This document shows, piece after piece, positions 1 to 12,800 of a DNA stretch of 64,000 bases. Position numbers and translations under genes: made by a program. Location: positions 10,889,501 to 10,953,500 of the forward strand of contig JAILWY010000018.1 of assembly GCA_022113835.1 (NCBI GenBank). Reading direction: 5' to 3'. The notes beneath the pieces were generated by a model. The model ran no database searches, had not been told where the DNA came from, and worked only from the letters and a program-made list of their open reading frames with translations. Source of the stretch: Atopsyche davidsoni (taxonomy: Eukaryota; Arthropoda; Insecta; Trichoptera; Hydrobiosidae). How positions within the stretch are numbered: position 1 is the stretch's first letter; every line of letters begins with the position of its first letter.

Positions 1-898
1 ATTCTATGACGGAATACATTTCTAGTAAAATATAATATCCATTAAAGATTTGATTTTATTTTCATTTTAAATTTAAAAAGGATCAAGGATTAAAATAATA
101 AAGTAATACTGATTGTTGTATTTGACCAAACTATATGTGAAGGGGAGTAAGGTGTGGCAGGAATGGGGGCGGGGGAGACAGCGTAGTGGGGGTAGCAGAG
201 AGGGGGTGGAGAGCCGGGGTGGGAGCCCCCCCCCGAGCCCCCCCCGAGCCCCCCCCCTATCTGCTAAGACTCATCAGAGCCTAGCGGAGAATATTCTTAT
301 TATTCTTACGTTATATTTTATACCCCTATATATTTAAAGGCACATTTTTAAGTGTACCTCAGGCGAAGCGGGCCGCTATATACGCCTCTTGTTTGTTTAA
401 CGTTGCTGAAAGAATTAATTATCTTTACTTTTGTGAAATTGGAACTCAAAGGGTGAATTTGTAGTTAGAATAATTATTGATTAAAGCTTCTAGCGGTGTT
501 GAGCCGGAATCTTGTTTACGCGCTTTAGGAATAAAAATTCTTTGTTCTTTTGGCATTAAATTAGACAGTATTCTTACTTAGAAACTTATTTTTTTAAAAC
601 AATGATAAAAATATAAATATAGTATTTTTTACAGTCTACATAAGATTTTTATTACCTTTTAAATGAAAATTTGCAAGTTTTAATTATTTCATTAAAAAAA
701 TTAAAATTTTCGCAAATATATATATATATATATATATACATGACCTTTTTTTGTACTGAAATTTTAAGTAGATCATAGTTTAGATAAATAAATTCAAATT
801 TTACACATTAGCATTTCTTGGATTGTATATTGATCAAGGATCTTATGATATTATGTTTTTAAAATTAATGTTTCTTATATATATACACACACATGCAA

Positions 899-901
<3 letters not shown>
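1..901. other. AT-rich non-coding DNA with a G-rich then C-rich patch
   Basis: No recognisable gene. The stretch is AT-rich apart from about 155-262, where a G-rich run on the plus strand is followed by three C runs of 9, 8 and 9 bases separated by GAG (226-257). A 74-codon frame crosses this patch, but it only reads low-complexity serine/proline sequence and is treated as chance. The left edge could belong to a feature that starts outside the window. Confidence 0.6.
226..257. repeat. Short C-run tandem repeat (C8-9 GAG)
   Basis: Three runs of 8-9 cytosines are separated by GAG. The complementary strand carries three long G runs and could form a G-quadruplex if a fourth run joins. It is one of a series of C-rich tracts in the first 16 kb. 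Confidence 0.75.
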
Positions 902-988
<87 letters not shown>

Positions 989-989
989 T
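902..989. repeat. (TA)n microsatellite
   Basis: An almost pure TA dinucleotide run of about 80 bp ends in ATACATAT. Frames across it read only alternating Tyr/Ile and are not genes. The length is likely to vary between individuals. Confidence 0.95.
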
Positions 990-2101
990 ATCTAACTTAA
1001 GTATCTGATGGTGTCACGTTTAAAATTGAAATCAATTTCTATTACCAACAATTTTATTTTTAAGAAAAAAACTTCTTAAATATTTTCCAGGAATGTGCCA
1101 GACTTGAGGTTGAAATATAAACATTAAAGAATTATTCTTACGAATTTCATAAAATAAATCTAGGAAATAATTGAAATTTCCAGTCAGTACTTTTAACCTC
1201 AATAAGAATAAAATAATTAGTTATTATTTGTTTTATCTATTCTTGAATATATATGTTATGAAAACTATTACTTCTAGGAATTAATTCAGGTAATTTATTC
1301 TCTTCGATGTAATATGCGAGGTCGTTTTATTTCCAAACCAATATTATTTGTACTTACGTTTCCTGAATTATCTAATTATTCTTTATATTGTTGGTTTGAG
1401 ATATTTCACGTAAATATATTAATTTTAGGAATGAAAATTTGTTAAATAAGAGTATTGAAATGTATTCATACTATTATTATGTTTTGTAACATTTTATTTC
1501 ATTTGCCTCGGAGCCTAACTAGATGCCTCCTTTTTTATGAAAAACGCAGTTCTTGTTAGTCCTAGTACTTTTTCATGTTTTGTGGCGTATTTGTTACCTT
1601 GTTGTATAAAGTATGCCCACGGTCAAGCTCATTGGAAACTGGCTTTCGCCCAGTGTAATCTATCGGAGTGGTGTGATCGAAATATAATATCGATTCGATT
1701 ATTTACTACGCACTGCTGATATTCCACCCGAATGACGTATACATAATATTAAAAAAATAATATAAAGCTTATACTCTAATATGAACTCAATTACAAAAGC
1801 CACTTACACTAAGGCGAAAGTATGTATTTCTTTAATTAAATCTAACATTACGTGGTAAATCTTAATATTTACCTTTTAAGAGTGTGTGTAGAACGGTTTT
1901 CTTATATAAGCAGTATTACGGTGTGCTTTAATTAACAATTGTGATCAGAAGACGGCGCGCGCCTTGCCGGCAGACGGCCTTATCTCCAGACAGAGGACTC
2001 GGGCCGCGACGCATTCGCAACAATCAGCGAGCACTCATTTCCTCCTTATTCAATAAACATTCGAATCCATATCTCGGGCCGCCACTGCATACGTCAGCCA
2101 C
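990..2101. other. AT-rich non-coding DNA
   Basis: No gene recognised. Mostly AT-rich with short A and T runs. A more balanced segment at about 1500-1730 gives a 60-codon frame that resembles nothing known. From about 1930 the composition turns GC-rich towards the following minisatellite. Confidence 0.55.
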
Positions 2102-2232
2102 CCCCGCACCCCGCACCCCGCACCCCGCACCCCGCACCCCGCACCCCGCACCCCGCACCCCGCACCCCGCACCCCGCACCCCGCACCCCCGCACTCGCAC
2201 CCCGCACCCGCACCCCCGCACCCCCGCACCAC
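2102..2232. repeat. CCCCGCA heptamer minisatellite
   Basis: About twelve perfect tandem copies of the 7-bp unit CCCCGCA run from 2102 to 2188, followed by degenerate copies with units of 6-8 bp to 2232. Because 7 is not a multiple of 3, all frames on both strands stay open and read Pro/Arg/His/Ala or Gly/Cys/Val repeats. The 114-, 67- and 65-codon frames here are by-products. The G-rich strand has regular G4 runs and could form G-quadruplexes; the C-rich strand could form an i-motif. Confidence 0.95.
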
Positions 2233-3620
2233 CACCGCCGTCGGAGCTCCCATTTAAAACTCAGAAAACCCCACGGCCCCCTTAATCCGACGGAACTTCA
2301 GAGTAAATGTCTATAGAGAAGTCTTTCGTTAAATCAACAAACCCCATTTAAATATATTTATAATTTCACCAATTTAATTTACAAGTTACACTCGAGCGTG
2401 AGTACAACTATCAGAATGCGTATCTTTCTTAATCATTACTTTTGTCATTTCCCATCTTTTTCCAGAATTTATTTTAGATTTTCTAATTTCTATCGAATAG
2501 TTGCCCGAAGCAAAGGAGATGAGTTTTTTTTGTCTAATATAATTCAGGTAATACTAACCTGATCGCCCTTATGAATCCTGAACGAGACCGCCACAGTACG
2601 AGTGTTTGATATCGAAGCTCACGACTGCGGCAGCCTGAATTTGATAAAATTTAAATTGCCGCTGGACGCGTACGGTAATCGGTATTTAGGTTTAACGCAT
2701 ATCTGTTTTTATCGATACCCATCGAGCGAAAACATTTTCGCGCACTCGTGCGGGCCGTTAATTACATTATGCGCATTGCCATGTCATTCTTCGGACGAGT
2801 CGGCAAGAAAGAGTAAGAAAGACTCGCGGGGGCCGAGGGGGCCGCGGGGCGGAGAGGGCGAGAGGGAGGGGTATAGATAGATGTATTATTTATGCCCCGT
2901 ACATTACATTGTCGGGAAATGGTTTATTGTCTCTTTTTCGCGCTCGCCGCCGAGGTGCGACTCGGGAATATCGTTACAAGATCTTCAGCGCTCGAGTTGT
3001 CGCCTTTTCCGTACTCCGTATCCTGCATCTCGAGCCGGGAACATTGTCTCTTTGTGATAGTTATAATTAAAGTATCTATGGATACCGTTTCTATCTTACG
3101 CGGTAGATGCAATTTTATAACGGAGTTTGTGAAAAGAGGTAATATCTACATTAAATTGCAGTACTTTAATTTTACAAAGTTTTATGGAGGCATCTTTTGC
3201 CTCGGTTTATTATAAATGTATTTATTATATTTTAATGTCGAACAAATATATCGAACTCTTTGAGTATTCGATCGGTGCGAAAAATACACCCTTTCCTTGA
3301 AGTATTAAATAAATAATAACCAAGCTACTCAGGCGTCCGTGGCCTTTTTCATCAAAGAGTTTTTCCTTCGGCTAATGACATTCATTAAAATTACTTCGTA
3401 TGCTAAATTACTCAACAAAATTTTCCATTTCGATTCACAGTCCGCCGTTGAAAATTGATTTCGTCCTTTCACCCACACAGAGGCGTCTCGCACACCCGGC
3501 GAGCGTCCTAGAAATATATCCCAGTGCACACAGGCGTCACGAGATGCCGTCCGACTGACAACTCATTAGCGGGCGTCGAATAGAAATACACGTTTAATGA
3601 ATATTGGAATTTAAAACACG
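2233..3620. other. Non-coding DNA with a balanced-composition island at about 2560-3110
   Basis: No gene recognised. The island at about 2560-3110 is non-repetitive and much richer in G+C than its flanks, and is interrupted by a purine-rich run at about 2800-2880. It holds frames of 92 and 107 codons with no recognisable domain. This pattern is typical of the presumed regulatory islands in this window; conservation was not tested. A second, smaller island lies at about 3320-3600. Confidence 0.45.
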
Positions 3621-3695
3621 TCCACCCCCGCCCGCCCCCGCCCGCGCCCCCGCCCCCGCCCCCGCCCCCGCGGCCCCGCTCGCCCCCCGCCCCCA
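3621..3695. repeat. C-rich (CCCCCG/CCCG)n tract
   Basis: An irregular array of CCCCCG and CCCG units on the plus strand. Neighbouring frames on both strands read Pro/Ala or Gly repeats only because of this tract. The minus strand has many closely spaced G runs and is a quadruplex candidate. Confidence 0.9.
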
Positions 3696-4393
3696 CTTTC
3701 TTAGCAGCTCTCTGTCCCCTTCTGATGTTGTCCCCCTTTTTCTATCTTTCTTTACGTCCGACGTTTTAATGTGTACGTGCGGTGGATATCACGCAGGGAG
3801 CTTTAAAGCGCTCGCTAGCGTGGAAGAGTTGACTTAAGGGTGCAAACTTAAATAATACAGCGCTCTATAGTAATAGTGTACAGTACAAAATATAAACACT
3901 GGTAATCGAATAATCACTACTTTTGGATAAAATAAAAAGAATTATTTTTTATAACACAATGATTTCTTATTGATTTTTTTCAAGGAGATATTTTTTATAC
4001 CTACTTTTAGTCCTAAACCCGTATATAAACATACATGTTTGTGGGTTAATAATTATGCAATATACGTAGATAAGTTGTATTTTTAATATATATAGATATA
4101 TCCAAAACAAGTATACTAAAATTCCAGGTTAGAACAGCCTCAGCGAGCTGCCGGTTGTTAGCGCCGCGTGAATTTATGATACGTGAATTTGCGTGCGTGT
4201 GGATGTTTGTGTGAGCGTGAGGGTGCACACGCCGGTACTTTTCCTCCTTCTTATTATTCTTCTTAACTAAGAGCCGTACTTTAAGACGTCCGTATTGATC
4301 GGCGCATTTTACACGGGTATACACGTCCATGTTGGTTGGTTTAGGGTGACCGGAGGGGGCGAGTTATAGAATTTTAATTTTCCCGCCCGCGGC
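3696..4393. other. Non-coding DNA
   Basis: No gene recognised. Mixed composition to about 3840, AT-rich to about 4110, then a more balanced segment leading into the GT/GC tract. A 94-codon minus-strand frame (4046-4330) has no known domain and is read as chance. Confidence 0.5.
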
Positions 4394-4450
4394 CGCGTGT
4401 GTGTGCGTGTGTGCGCGTGTGCGTGTGCGTGTGTGCGTGCGCGTGTGTGC
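4394..4450. repeat. Alternating purine-pyrimidine (GT/GC)n tract
   Basis: Fifty-seven bases alternate strictly between pyrimidine and purine, built from GT/TG and CG steps. Sequences of this kind adopt left-handed Z-DNA most readily under negative supercoiling. The tract follows a GC-rich stretch (CCCGCGGCCGCG) and is followed by a G-rich patch. Confidence 0.9.
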
Positions 4451-6124
4451 TGACGCGGGGGTGGGGGGTCGATCTTGGAAAGTTTGAGATGAAAAATGTT
4501 TTTCTTAATTGTATGGATGATATACGTTCCTTTTTGGTCTGATGTATTCTTATTATGTTTATGATTCTTTTGCGTGGGAATAATGTTTTGTTTGTTGATC
4601 GTAAATAAAATAGGTCAATTTGATTTTTTAAATTATTATTTTAGTTAATGTTAACATATGACAAGTGATTTGTATATTTTAAATGAACGGTACACGTTTG
4701 TTTTTTGTATTATATTTATTCCAGTATTATGAAATATTTAAGGTAAATTTTTGAGGTAACTTGAACAATCAAGAAAAATATTTATCGGTTGGAAACTAAC
4801 TTTTTTGGAAAAAGGTTTTGGGCTTCTTATAAAATAAAATTTGATTTCTTACATAAATTAACTTGATTGTAAGACACCACAAAATATATTTTAATTATAA
4901 ATGATAATTATAAATCTAAGTAATTCACAGTATAAAAAAAAACCATTGGAGGTTTAATAAGATAAAGACGATTAATATTATATTTTTATCGTGAATACAA
5001 TACATAAGTATAAAATGATATTTATAGTTATCGACAATTTCGAATATTTTAAATTTAAAAAAAAAAATTTATTGAAGTTTGTTTTATTAGGTTTTAAATA
5101 AATAAATTTGGTTTCAGGTTATTTATATTTAATTTCTTAAATAATATATTAAATTTATTGATTTTTATTAGTTTCCTTATCTTAAATTTAACTGAGAACA
5201 GCATCAATTGTGTTATGTTTTACAAAAGTAACCTGTTCGTTATTCACTGACAATTTATTTTAAATGTAGGCTCTAAAATGGCATGCAGTCCAGGTTATAT
5301 CTTTCTCAGTGGTTTTTTCATTGATCTTGAAAGTCAGCCACGTATCTCATATATATTTTTATCGACGTCGAGAGGGGCGACGCGATTGCTCCCAAACGTC
5401 TCCAATGAGCCGCGAAACCTCGGGGAGGTATCGCAGTCTCCTCGGAAAAAAGTTTTTCCTTGTAATTAAATAAGTTCAGATGTCACACACCCCCGCTACT
5501 CACCACCCCCGGTGGCTCAAAACCGGAAACTTTTTTCAAAACAAATAATTGAGCCTAAGAATTCATACCATATATCATTCCCAAATCAATGAATTCAGGG
5601 GCTTATTTTTTTAATGAAATGTTAAGTGAAATAAACTACACAATAAGTTTTAAAAAAAGTAATTAAAAAATAACAATTAATAAAAATAATGCAATCCTTG
5701 TTATTTAGCGCATCACGGTCAAAAAATTGATAGTGCTTATTTTGCAAAATAGGTTCGGGAATCATGATAATTTATTTTATATACATCATATATATACCTT
5801 TCCTATTCACAAAATCAAAAATATTTAGTTAAAGCAAAAATAAATAAAATATTTACGATAGATTAGTATGATTATGGATTACCAAATAACTAAGAGATTA
5901 CGATGATTATGATTAGGTAATTCGTATTTGTTTAATAAATAAAAGAAAAAGAGGTTTTGTTGTTTGTATAAGTTTTCAAGGTGCTGACGTGATAAGCCAA
6001 TTATATATAACATGGATAGTTAATGCGGCCCCCCCGCGTGACGCAAGCCGGGCGGGGCGACATTGTGAGGACCCGCGATGCTTGTGTAACCACGACGAGT
6101 GCCCGCGACCACACAGGGCCCCGC
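4451..6124. other. Long AT-rich non-coding stretch
   Basis: No gene recognised. About 4500-5260 and 5550-6000 are very AT-rich with many homopolymer runs. A compact island at about 5275-5530 is balanced in composition, carries a 63-codon frame of no known family, and ends in a short C-rich patch. Confidence 0.5.
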
Positions 6125-6171
6125 GACCCCCGACCCCGACCCCCGACCCCGACCCCCGACCCCCGACCCCC
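6125..6171. repeat. (GACCCCC/GACCCC)n minisatellite
   Basis: Seven tandem units of GA plus four or five cytosines, with lengths 7,6,7,6,7,7,7. Frames on both strands read Pro/Asp/Arg or Gly/Ser repeats as a by-product. The minus strand shows seven G4-5 runs separated by TC, a strong quadruplex pattern. Confidence 0.95.
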
Positions 6172-8423
6172 AGGAAGTGACGCGGGACTCGGGATTTATG
6201 GCCAATGTTTGTTTCCAGGAACTTTCTTCGCTATGCTGTTTTGTATTGCTTTTTAAGGGTATTTTCAACTTTCTCAATACTTTATTCAATTAGGAACAAA
6301 GTAAATTATTACGTTTACATTTTAAGTGTCATGTATATTAATAATAAATCGAGACGCACATTGCACGATATTGAATATATATTTTTTATATAATACACGA
6401 GACACGTGGCTTTTACAGCTCCGAGGAAAGCGGGTGGACTGGTTGTGTGCAGTGTCGGTGATCAGAGAGCCGATATTATTGGTTGTGGAAGAAGCGAGGG
6501 AAGGTGGTGGCAACCCTTCCAAGATGCTGCGAGCGATATGTCCCCGTCATGATATTCTCATTAGTTCAGTGCAGTGTCGCGGTGGGGAAATTTTATTTAA
6601 AAATACTTGGGAAGGTTATTGTGTATGCACAGTCAAACTTTAGATCATAAGTAATTTATCTTTTGAACGTATACTTTATACATTATTTTACAATCCTTTA
6701 TTAATTGAATGTGAAACGCCTAATTTTTACTATTGAAATATATTTTTAAATTTATTTTAGTATTTTTAGCATTCAATTACATTTTATTTCTTTTTATATC
6801 TAAAACGACCTTTTCTAAGATCAGTTTATAAATTTGATATATCATAACTTAAATATTTGTAATAGTTTTGAAATAGTTACTGCGATTGATTGTAAACAAA
6901 TATATTAAATCAAATCCAAGTAATTCAAGTAAATCACTTCGTTTGTGAATGCTACCGTAACAGGTTGGCGAAACCGGTCACTTATAAAGCAATAAAACGT
7001 GGAAAAATCAGAAAAATATTAAAATGGAATTCTACTATTTCTGTCAAAAATATTGAATAAACCCAAGTTATTTTCAACGGGGCGCCACTGAGACAGGGTG
7101 CTCCTCAATGCCACAATGTATTGTGAGAAGAAGAGCCTGTTTACGTAATGAGGGCGTGAATAATACGAAGAAACCTATTGGAATAACTCGAATTTAAATC
7201 TGCTCTCGTTCAATCAACAATGCGCGAGATATCGCTAATGTACGCGGAAGGGGAGCGCACATGTGTATCTTTTGATATCATCTTAACTGAATTGTCTATT
7301 GAAAAGTGATTCGAAACGCAAAGCAACTCAGCTAGAATAATGCTAATAAACGCGTCTTCCAATTTGATACATCATATTTATAGTTTCGATGCATCGGCTC
7401 AATTTCTCTGGGGATATAAATACATTTGCCACGCGATGCTTTGAAACTACCTCATTTTTTATATACATTTTGGTAGATATGTCATTTTAGCTTTTAAATG
7501 TGTTTATTTTTTAAACCATGAAACGCAAAGCTATATTAAAATAGTGCTCATCCTAAGCTGTTAGGATAATATCAAGGTATTTTGGTGGTAAATGCGAAAA
7601 ACCGACGACGGAACCCTGCGCCGGAACCTATAAAAAATGGGGACACTTGGAAGAGACGCTAACAATGCGGGAGGAGTGCTTCGGTTTGAATTTGAATGTG
7701 GCCATAGTTAAGTCAATCACTCAGTCGTTTGCACTGCAATGCCGATCGGAATATGACAAAGGGGGTGTTGTAAAGTGACCCCGAGTAGCGTCGGACGAAG
7801 GTGATGGTTGGATGGTGTAATGGAAAACTACTGAGCTTAAAGTGAGATTAACTTGGGTATATAAGCGTTAAATAAGATCGCTGGTGCATTTTCCTAGGCC
7901 ACGGTCTAAAGTGGGTTGTAGTGCCGGAGAAAAAAAAATGCAAACGGGGAAGAAAACCTAAAAACCATTTTATAAAATTCCATTCATAGCATAATTATTT
8001 ATAATTGTTGCATCAATACACTGAACATTACAAGGCAGATGTTGACATCTAGCCAAAGCTGTGTTTTGCAAAATAATTATTCAAAAAACAGCTAAAATAT
8101 AATATATACTTGTAAAATAGAGCAATTTTACAAAACCATATTTCGAAATAAAAATAAAAATTAGTAATGAATGATTTTTAAGATTTTAAGTTCTTCAATC
8201 TTTTGTAAGCCACTGGTAAAGCTCTTAAACAGCTAATAATTTAAAAGTACCTTTCCATGACAAGAAAAAATATGAATCCTAACCCTTCTTTTATGCAGCA
8301 AAAATAGTAAATATGCAAGGGAGTGATCCCTTCTAGTCTGCTGTCTAATCGCAGTACATTAGCCTAGGGAAATAAAATATCCCCTAGCTTTAAGTTTTAG
8401 CTCCGGCCTCTTGCGTCGCACTC
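6172..8423. other. Non-coding DNA with a balanced-composition island at about 6950-7930
   Basis: No gene recognised. Balanced sequence continues to about 6650, with a 105-codon frame of no known family. About 6650-6950 is AT-rich. The long island at about 6950-7930 is non-repetitive, has stops in all frames and shows no simple repeats, and is one of the best candidates for conserved non-coding DNA here. AT-rich sequence resumes from about 7960. Confidence 0.45.
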
Positions 8424-8459
8424 CTGGCCACCCTGGCCACCATGGCTACCCTGGCCACC
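8424..8459. repeat. CTGGCCACC nonamer repeat
   Basis: Four 9-bp units, three perfect and one (ATGGCTACC) with two changes. The reverse complement, GGTGGCCAG, shares the core GGTGGCC with the longer triplet-rich repeat at 45646-45714. Confidence 0.85.
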
Positions 8460-9388
8460 CTTTACCCGGCAAGTGTCGTTTTTCATTCCCGAGACACGGA
8501 CTCGGCAAAGAGGTGACTCTGAGATCGGGGAAAATGCATCAATATTTCACACGAGTTACCATAATTTAAATGCAGTTTTTTATATTGATATACAAGTTTT
8601 CGGGTTCGATATTGAAGTGATAAGGATGATATTTTTTTAAAATTAATATTCAAAGTAGGCGATTTACATAAATTAAAATATAATAAAACAAACTTAATTC
8701 ATTCAACATTATATGTGATATGCAATGATATAATTTTTCAATAATATTTGAATTAATTTAGTATTTATTTACTATCGCATTTAAAAGCAAGGTTATTTTT
8801 AGAAAAAACAAATTATTCATGGATTTCAACGTTTGCCTTTTTATTTGTAAAAAGATCAAGAATATTGGAAGTTAAATATAATTTTATAAAACAAAAATAT
8901 ATTTATGATTATCATAAAGATTTTATGATAATGACATATATATTTTGAAGGATTTTTTTATAAAATTTTAAATGATTGATACGAATATTTTTTTTTCAGT
9001 AAGAAGAATACCAAACTGCAACAATTCTAATGATTTACCATTCAATGATACTTGGTGAAATTTTGAATGCACACCAATCAGTTTATCTCGTAACTTTTAA
9101 ACATATTGGTAAATGTGAAAATGGTAATAGCTTTCCAGATAAACAAAGTTATTAGATTCCTCATAATTTGAAGAACTGGCGGTGCAAAGTTTTATCGACG
9201 TGTAAATTAGTAACGCACAGAAGCCTCGCCGCAGAGCCGCGCCTGTCTTGCCGGGAGATGAGCAGCTCCGCTCCGCATTCAATCTAAATTAAAAGCGTTT
9301 TTTCCGCGCGCCGCGGGACCCGCGTCCCTCCGCCCCGCGTCTTGCCAGTTTCTTTAATTAATCTCGAGGAAGCCTCCCCTCTCCTCTG
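8460..9388. other. AT-rich non-coding DNA
   Basis: No gene recognised. Very AT-rich from 8560 to about 9170, then progressively GC-rich to the next minisatellite. A 61-codon minus-strand frame at 9097-9282 has no known domain. Confidence 0.5.
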
Positions 9389-9418
9389 CCCCCTCCCCCT
9401 CCCCCTCCCCCTCCCCCT
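9389..9418. repeat. (CCCCCT)n hexamer repeat
   Basis: Five tandem CCCCCT units inside a wider pyrimidine-rich tract at about 9374-9430. The complementary strand is AGGGGG repeated: a purine tract that could form a triplex or a quadruplex. Confidence 0.9.
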
Positions 9419-9834
9419 CTCCCCCGCCCCACGCACTCGAGAGCTTTATTGTCCCACACTGGGACGCCGCTCGCGCGAGACACCCCGGCCAGGGGACGGC
9501 AACTCTCCTCGAACCTCAGCTCTTCACAGGTGCTGTCGGTTGTATTCATTCTCTGAGGTTGTTTCAACATCTATCAATCTTCTTGACTTTCACTTTTCCG
9601 TACGCACGATTGTATTAATTTTATTATGTGTTGAATTTAACATGAAATACTCAGTATCTACAAACGTATAAATGTCAATCAATCACGATTTAAAAAAAAA
9701 TTGTTGCATTGAATAATTACGACGAGCTCGCGGTTCGCAGGTTTGCTAGAAGCTCTCGACGTCAGATATCACCACGCACCGCAATCATGGCGCGATGTGT
9801 GGGTATTTTTGTGCCCCCTGCCTCCTCCGCCCCG
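9419..9834. other. Non-coding DNA between two C-rich repeats
   Basis: No gene recognised. Mixed composition with frames of 70-109 codons that cross the flanking repeats and show no known domain. 9600-9720 is AT-rich. Confidence 0.5.
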
Positions 9835-9870
9835 GCCCTTGCCCCCTTGCCCCCTTGCCCCCGAGCCGCC
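9835..9870. repeat. GCCCCCTT octamer repeat
   Basis: About two and a half tandem units of the 8-bp repeat GCCCCCTT at 9841-9862, within a broader GC-rich patch at about 9815-9950. All three plus frames stay open across it (75-101 codons, Pro/Arg/Ala-rich), which is a composition effect. Confidence 0.8.
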
Positions 9871-12800
9871 CCCGCCCTCCGTACCCCCGCACCCACACAC
9901 GGGCCCCGCCGCCGCGTGCAGACGAGGCCGTGCCCGAAGAGGCGGCCGAGGGGCGCGTTTCCTTACGTTTTATGGGCTTACTTAAAGTTATTTCCCCGTT
10001 GCAGCGATTTATAGCAGGCTAAGTGAGTGTGAATTGATTTTAAAAATATTTATGTTTTTTTACATTTATTCAAATTTAATGTGAGATGGGTAGAATATTG
10101 TAATCTCGCCATGACCGGGTTGCCGAGAACCTTGCCACACATTGTCAAGTCTTCACTGGAGGTACCTACAATTTTATTTTAAACCAAGAATGCATTCTTG
10201 TATTTTTTTCTTAAATTTTAGATGCCATATGTCACTGTTTTTAACAATAAATATAATGAAACAAGTAAAAAAATAAAACCATATACTTAAAAACCGTTTT
10301 GTTTACACACAAATATAAATACGTACCCATAAAGAAATCAAAGGATAATGGACACTTTTGTTATGTAACGCTGAAGCGGTTCTCCCTTGGCACGGATCAT
10401 TGAAAATGAATTGTGCTCGAGAATAAGAAATTGTAGAAACAGTAGAATTTTCTTTAGTCGGTATTTAACATACGAAGGCGCGGCTTCGTGGGTGTGTTTA
10501 CACAACAGAGGTGTTCTCGAATTTATCAAGGGGGAAGCTGGTGTTTGTTTGCGCGGGGAGGTGTGAGTGGATCGTACCTCACTATGTTAATATTATATTT
10601 TTTACTATATTAGCGCTATTTAAACATTTTTAAATTTTAAATAGCTTTAAAACTATTATTTTATGAAAACACTTAAATACAAACTTTATAAATATAACTG
10701 CAGAAATCTACAATTTTTATTAGTAGTATTGAATTACTCCCTTAAAATTTTCTATTAAGATGCATGTGCAATACTTGCCCAAAAATCTTAAAAATTTGTC
10801 ACATTTCATATGCGTAAAACTATAACGCACATAATATTGATTTTCTTCTTATATAAGGGTTTCGTCATTTTTAGTGAATTGATTAAAATATTTAATTATA
10901 ACAAAAATGCCATCTGCCTTTAAAATAAATTCCCGTTTACATACTGTACGAGAATCCTAATTATTATGAATAAGACGATAACTCAAATTAACTCATTCAA
11001 GAGAAGTACATCGGCTCACACAACTTTTAATAAAAAAATCTCATTACTCTTTTGCTACTGACTCAGTTCTAAAACCTATTTGTAAAAAATAATTCGAATT
11101 TCTCGAAAATAATTTGATTGAACCATAAGAGCAATCGTTTGGTAGAAATTTAAAGTATAAATAAAATAAGTTTGCGCATTTGGCAGCGCTCGGTACTCGG
11201 GTATGTGTGCACGCGTGGAAACTTCCGCAGCTGTGTTGGTGGTGTGAAAAGAGCTTCTTTTTTGGCACTTGTTTACTAACTTAATATGTTGGGAGGGCGG
11301 CGGCTTTTGTTCGACTCCGCACATCCACTTTACTTTTGTCTTGACGTGTTCACATTTCACTCCCGTTGTTTTGCGGTGACGTCACAGTTCACAGTCGACA
11401 CTCCACACACTGAGTTTGATTCGTTTGTTTCGGATTGAAGATTAGTGGTATGTAATTATTGTCGGCGGCGTCGGATCCGACGTGAGGGAGTGTAAACACA
11501 CGGAATACGTAATACCCGGGGGGAGGGATTCGATGAGAAATGAATATTCAACGGATCTTTAATGGGGGAGATAAATATCAGAGGATATTAGCAAGCCGCT
11601 AATACGAGTAGTGAGCCGAACACGAATGTGAGTTCTATCAACTCGTCGACGTGAACGAGAAGATAAATGGATGATACTTTTAATTTCGAATCAAAAATCA
11701 TCTATAGTCTTCGAACATAAATTGATTAAATATTTTTAAATAATTCATATATACTTACATAATAAAGTGAGAGAGAGTTTGTTATAATAACAATCATTAG
11801 AATATTTCTACTTTTAATATATGTATAATATTTTAAATAAAATACTTTTTTTTTTTTCACATGTTAATTATGTCACATATCCAAAATATTGATTGTTTTC
11901 ATATACACTCTAATTCAATGTAAACGGCTTGTTTTGAAGTATCTATTATTTAAAATTTCCTTAATTTTACGAATCGTGCAAAATGTTATACAATATATGT
12001 AGACGATCACCGTGTTAACAATAGACATCAATTTTTCGGGCAATGTTATACGATGTGAAGAGACGATGGCATTTGTTTGGATGGTCAGTGTTTGTTATTC
12101 AATGAATCCTAAATGTTAAATTAATTTAAGGAAAGCTGTATCGAGAACGGGTACTCTCATTAATTTTCATGAATAAGACAATAGTGTATTTTTTCAATTA
12201 CTTGTATAAAGATAATTATTTAAAAAGGTAATACAATAATGTATTAATTAAATTAAAAAAAATAGCAGCATTCAACTCAGCGAACTGATGTGTAAGGATT
12301 GACAGATTTGATAATCACATTTTCCTTTTTGGAGTATTTCACTCTGTTATATTGAACTGTAATTTGATTGGTATGTCATTTAGTGCTTGCAACCAGGTTA
12401 ATGCCTCCAGGTGGTTGTATCTTTCAATGGAGTTTGAATCAAACGACTCGAGTAGGTGATCGGGCACACGCGACTTAGCGAGGACCGTCGCTCAGCTGGC
12501 GGCCAAGAAGGCAGCGGCCATGAATGGCCAAGAGGTTCTCATGTACAGGGCGACCGCTGTGAGATTGCGGCGTCCCGGGAATAATCCGAATCTGGAAAGA
12601 GGCGTGCGTAACGAGTCATTTCCGATCACGTGTGCCTGGTGGAGCGGAACCAGTGGAGAAAAGGACGGATTGGAAGAACTTATTTTATAAAGAAAATTGA
12701 ATTTCCGACTTTGTTTAAAAAAGCATAAATACGCTTATGATAAACTAATATATTTACTATAAGATATCTAGTTAATATTTTTACTGAACTATTGCATGAA

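Noticed and set aside
2024..2285. Cys/Gly- and Pro-rich frames on both strands
   Set aside because: They are translations of the 7-bp CCCCGCA repeat; every frame stays open because 7 is not a multiple of 3.
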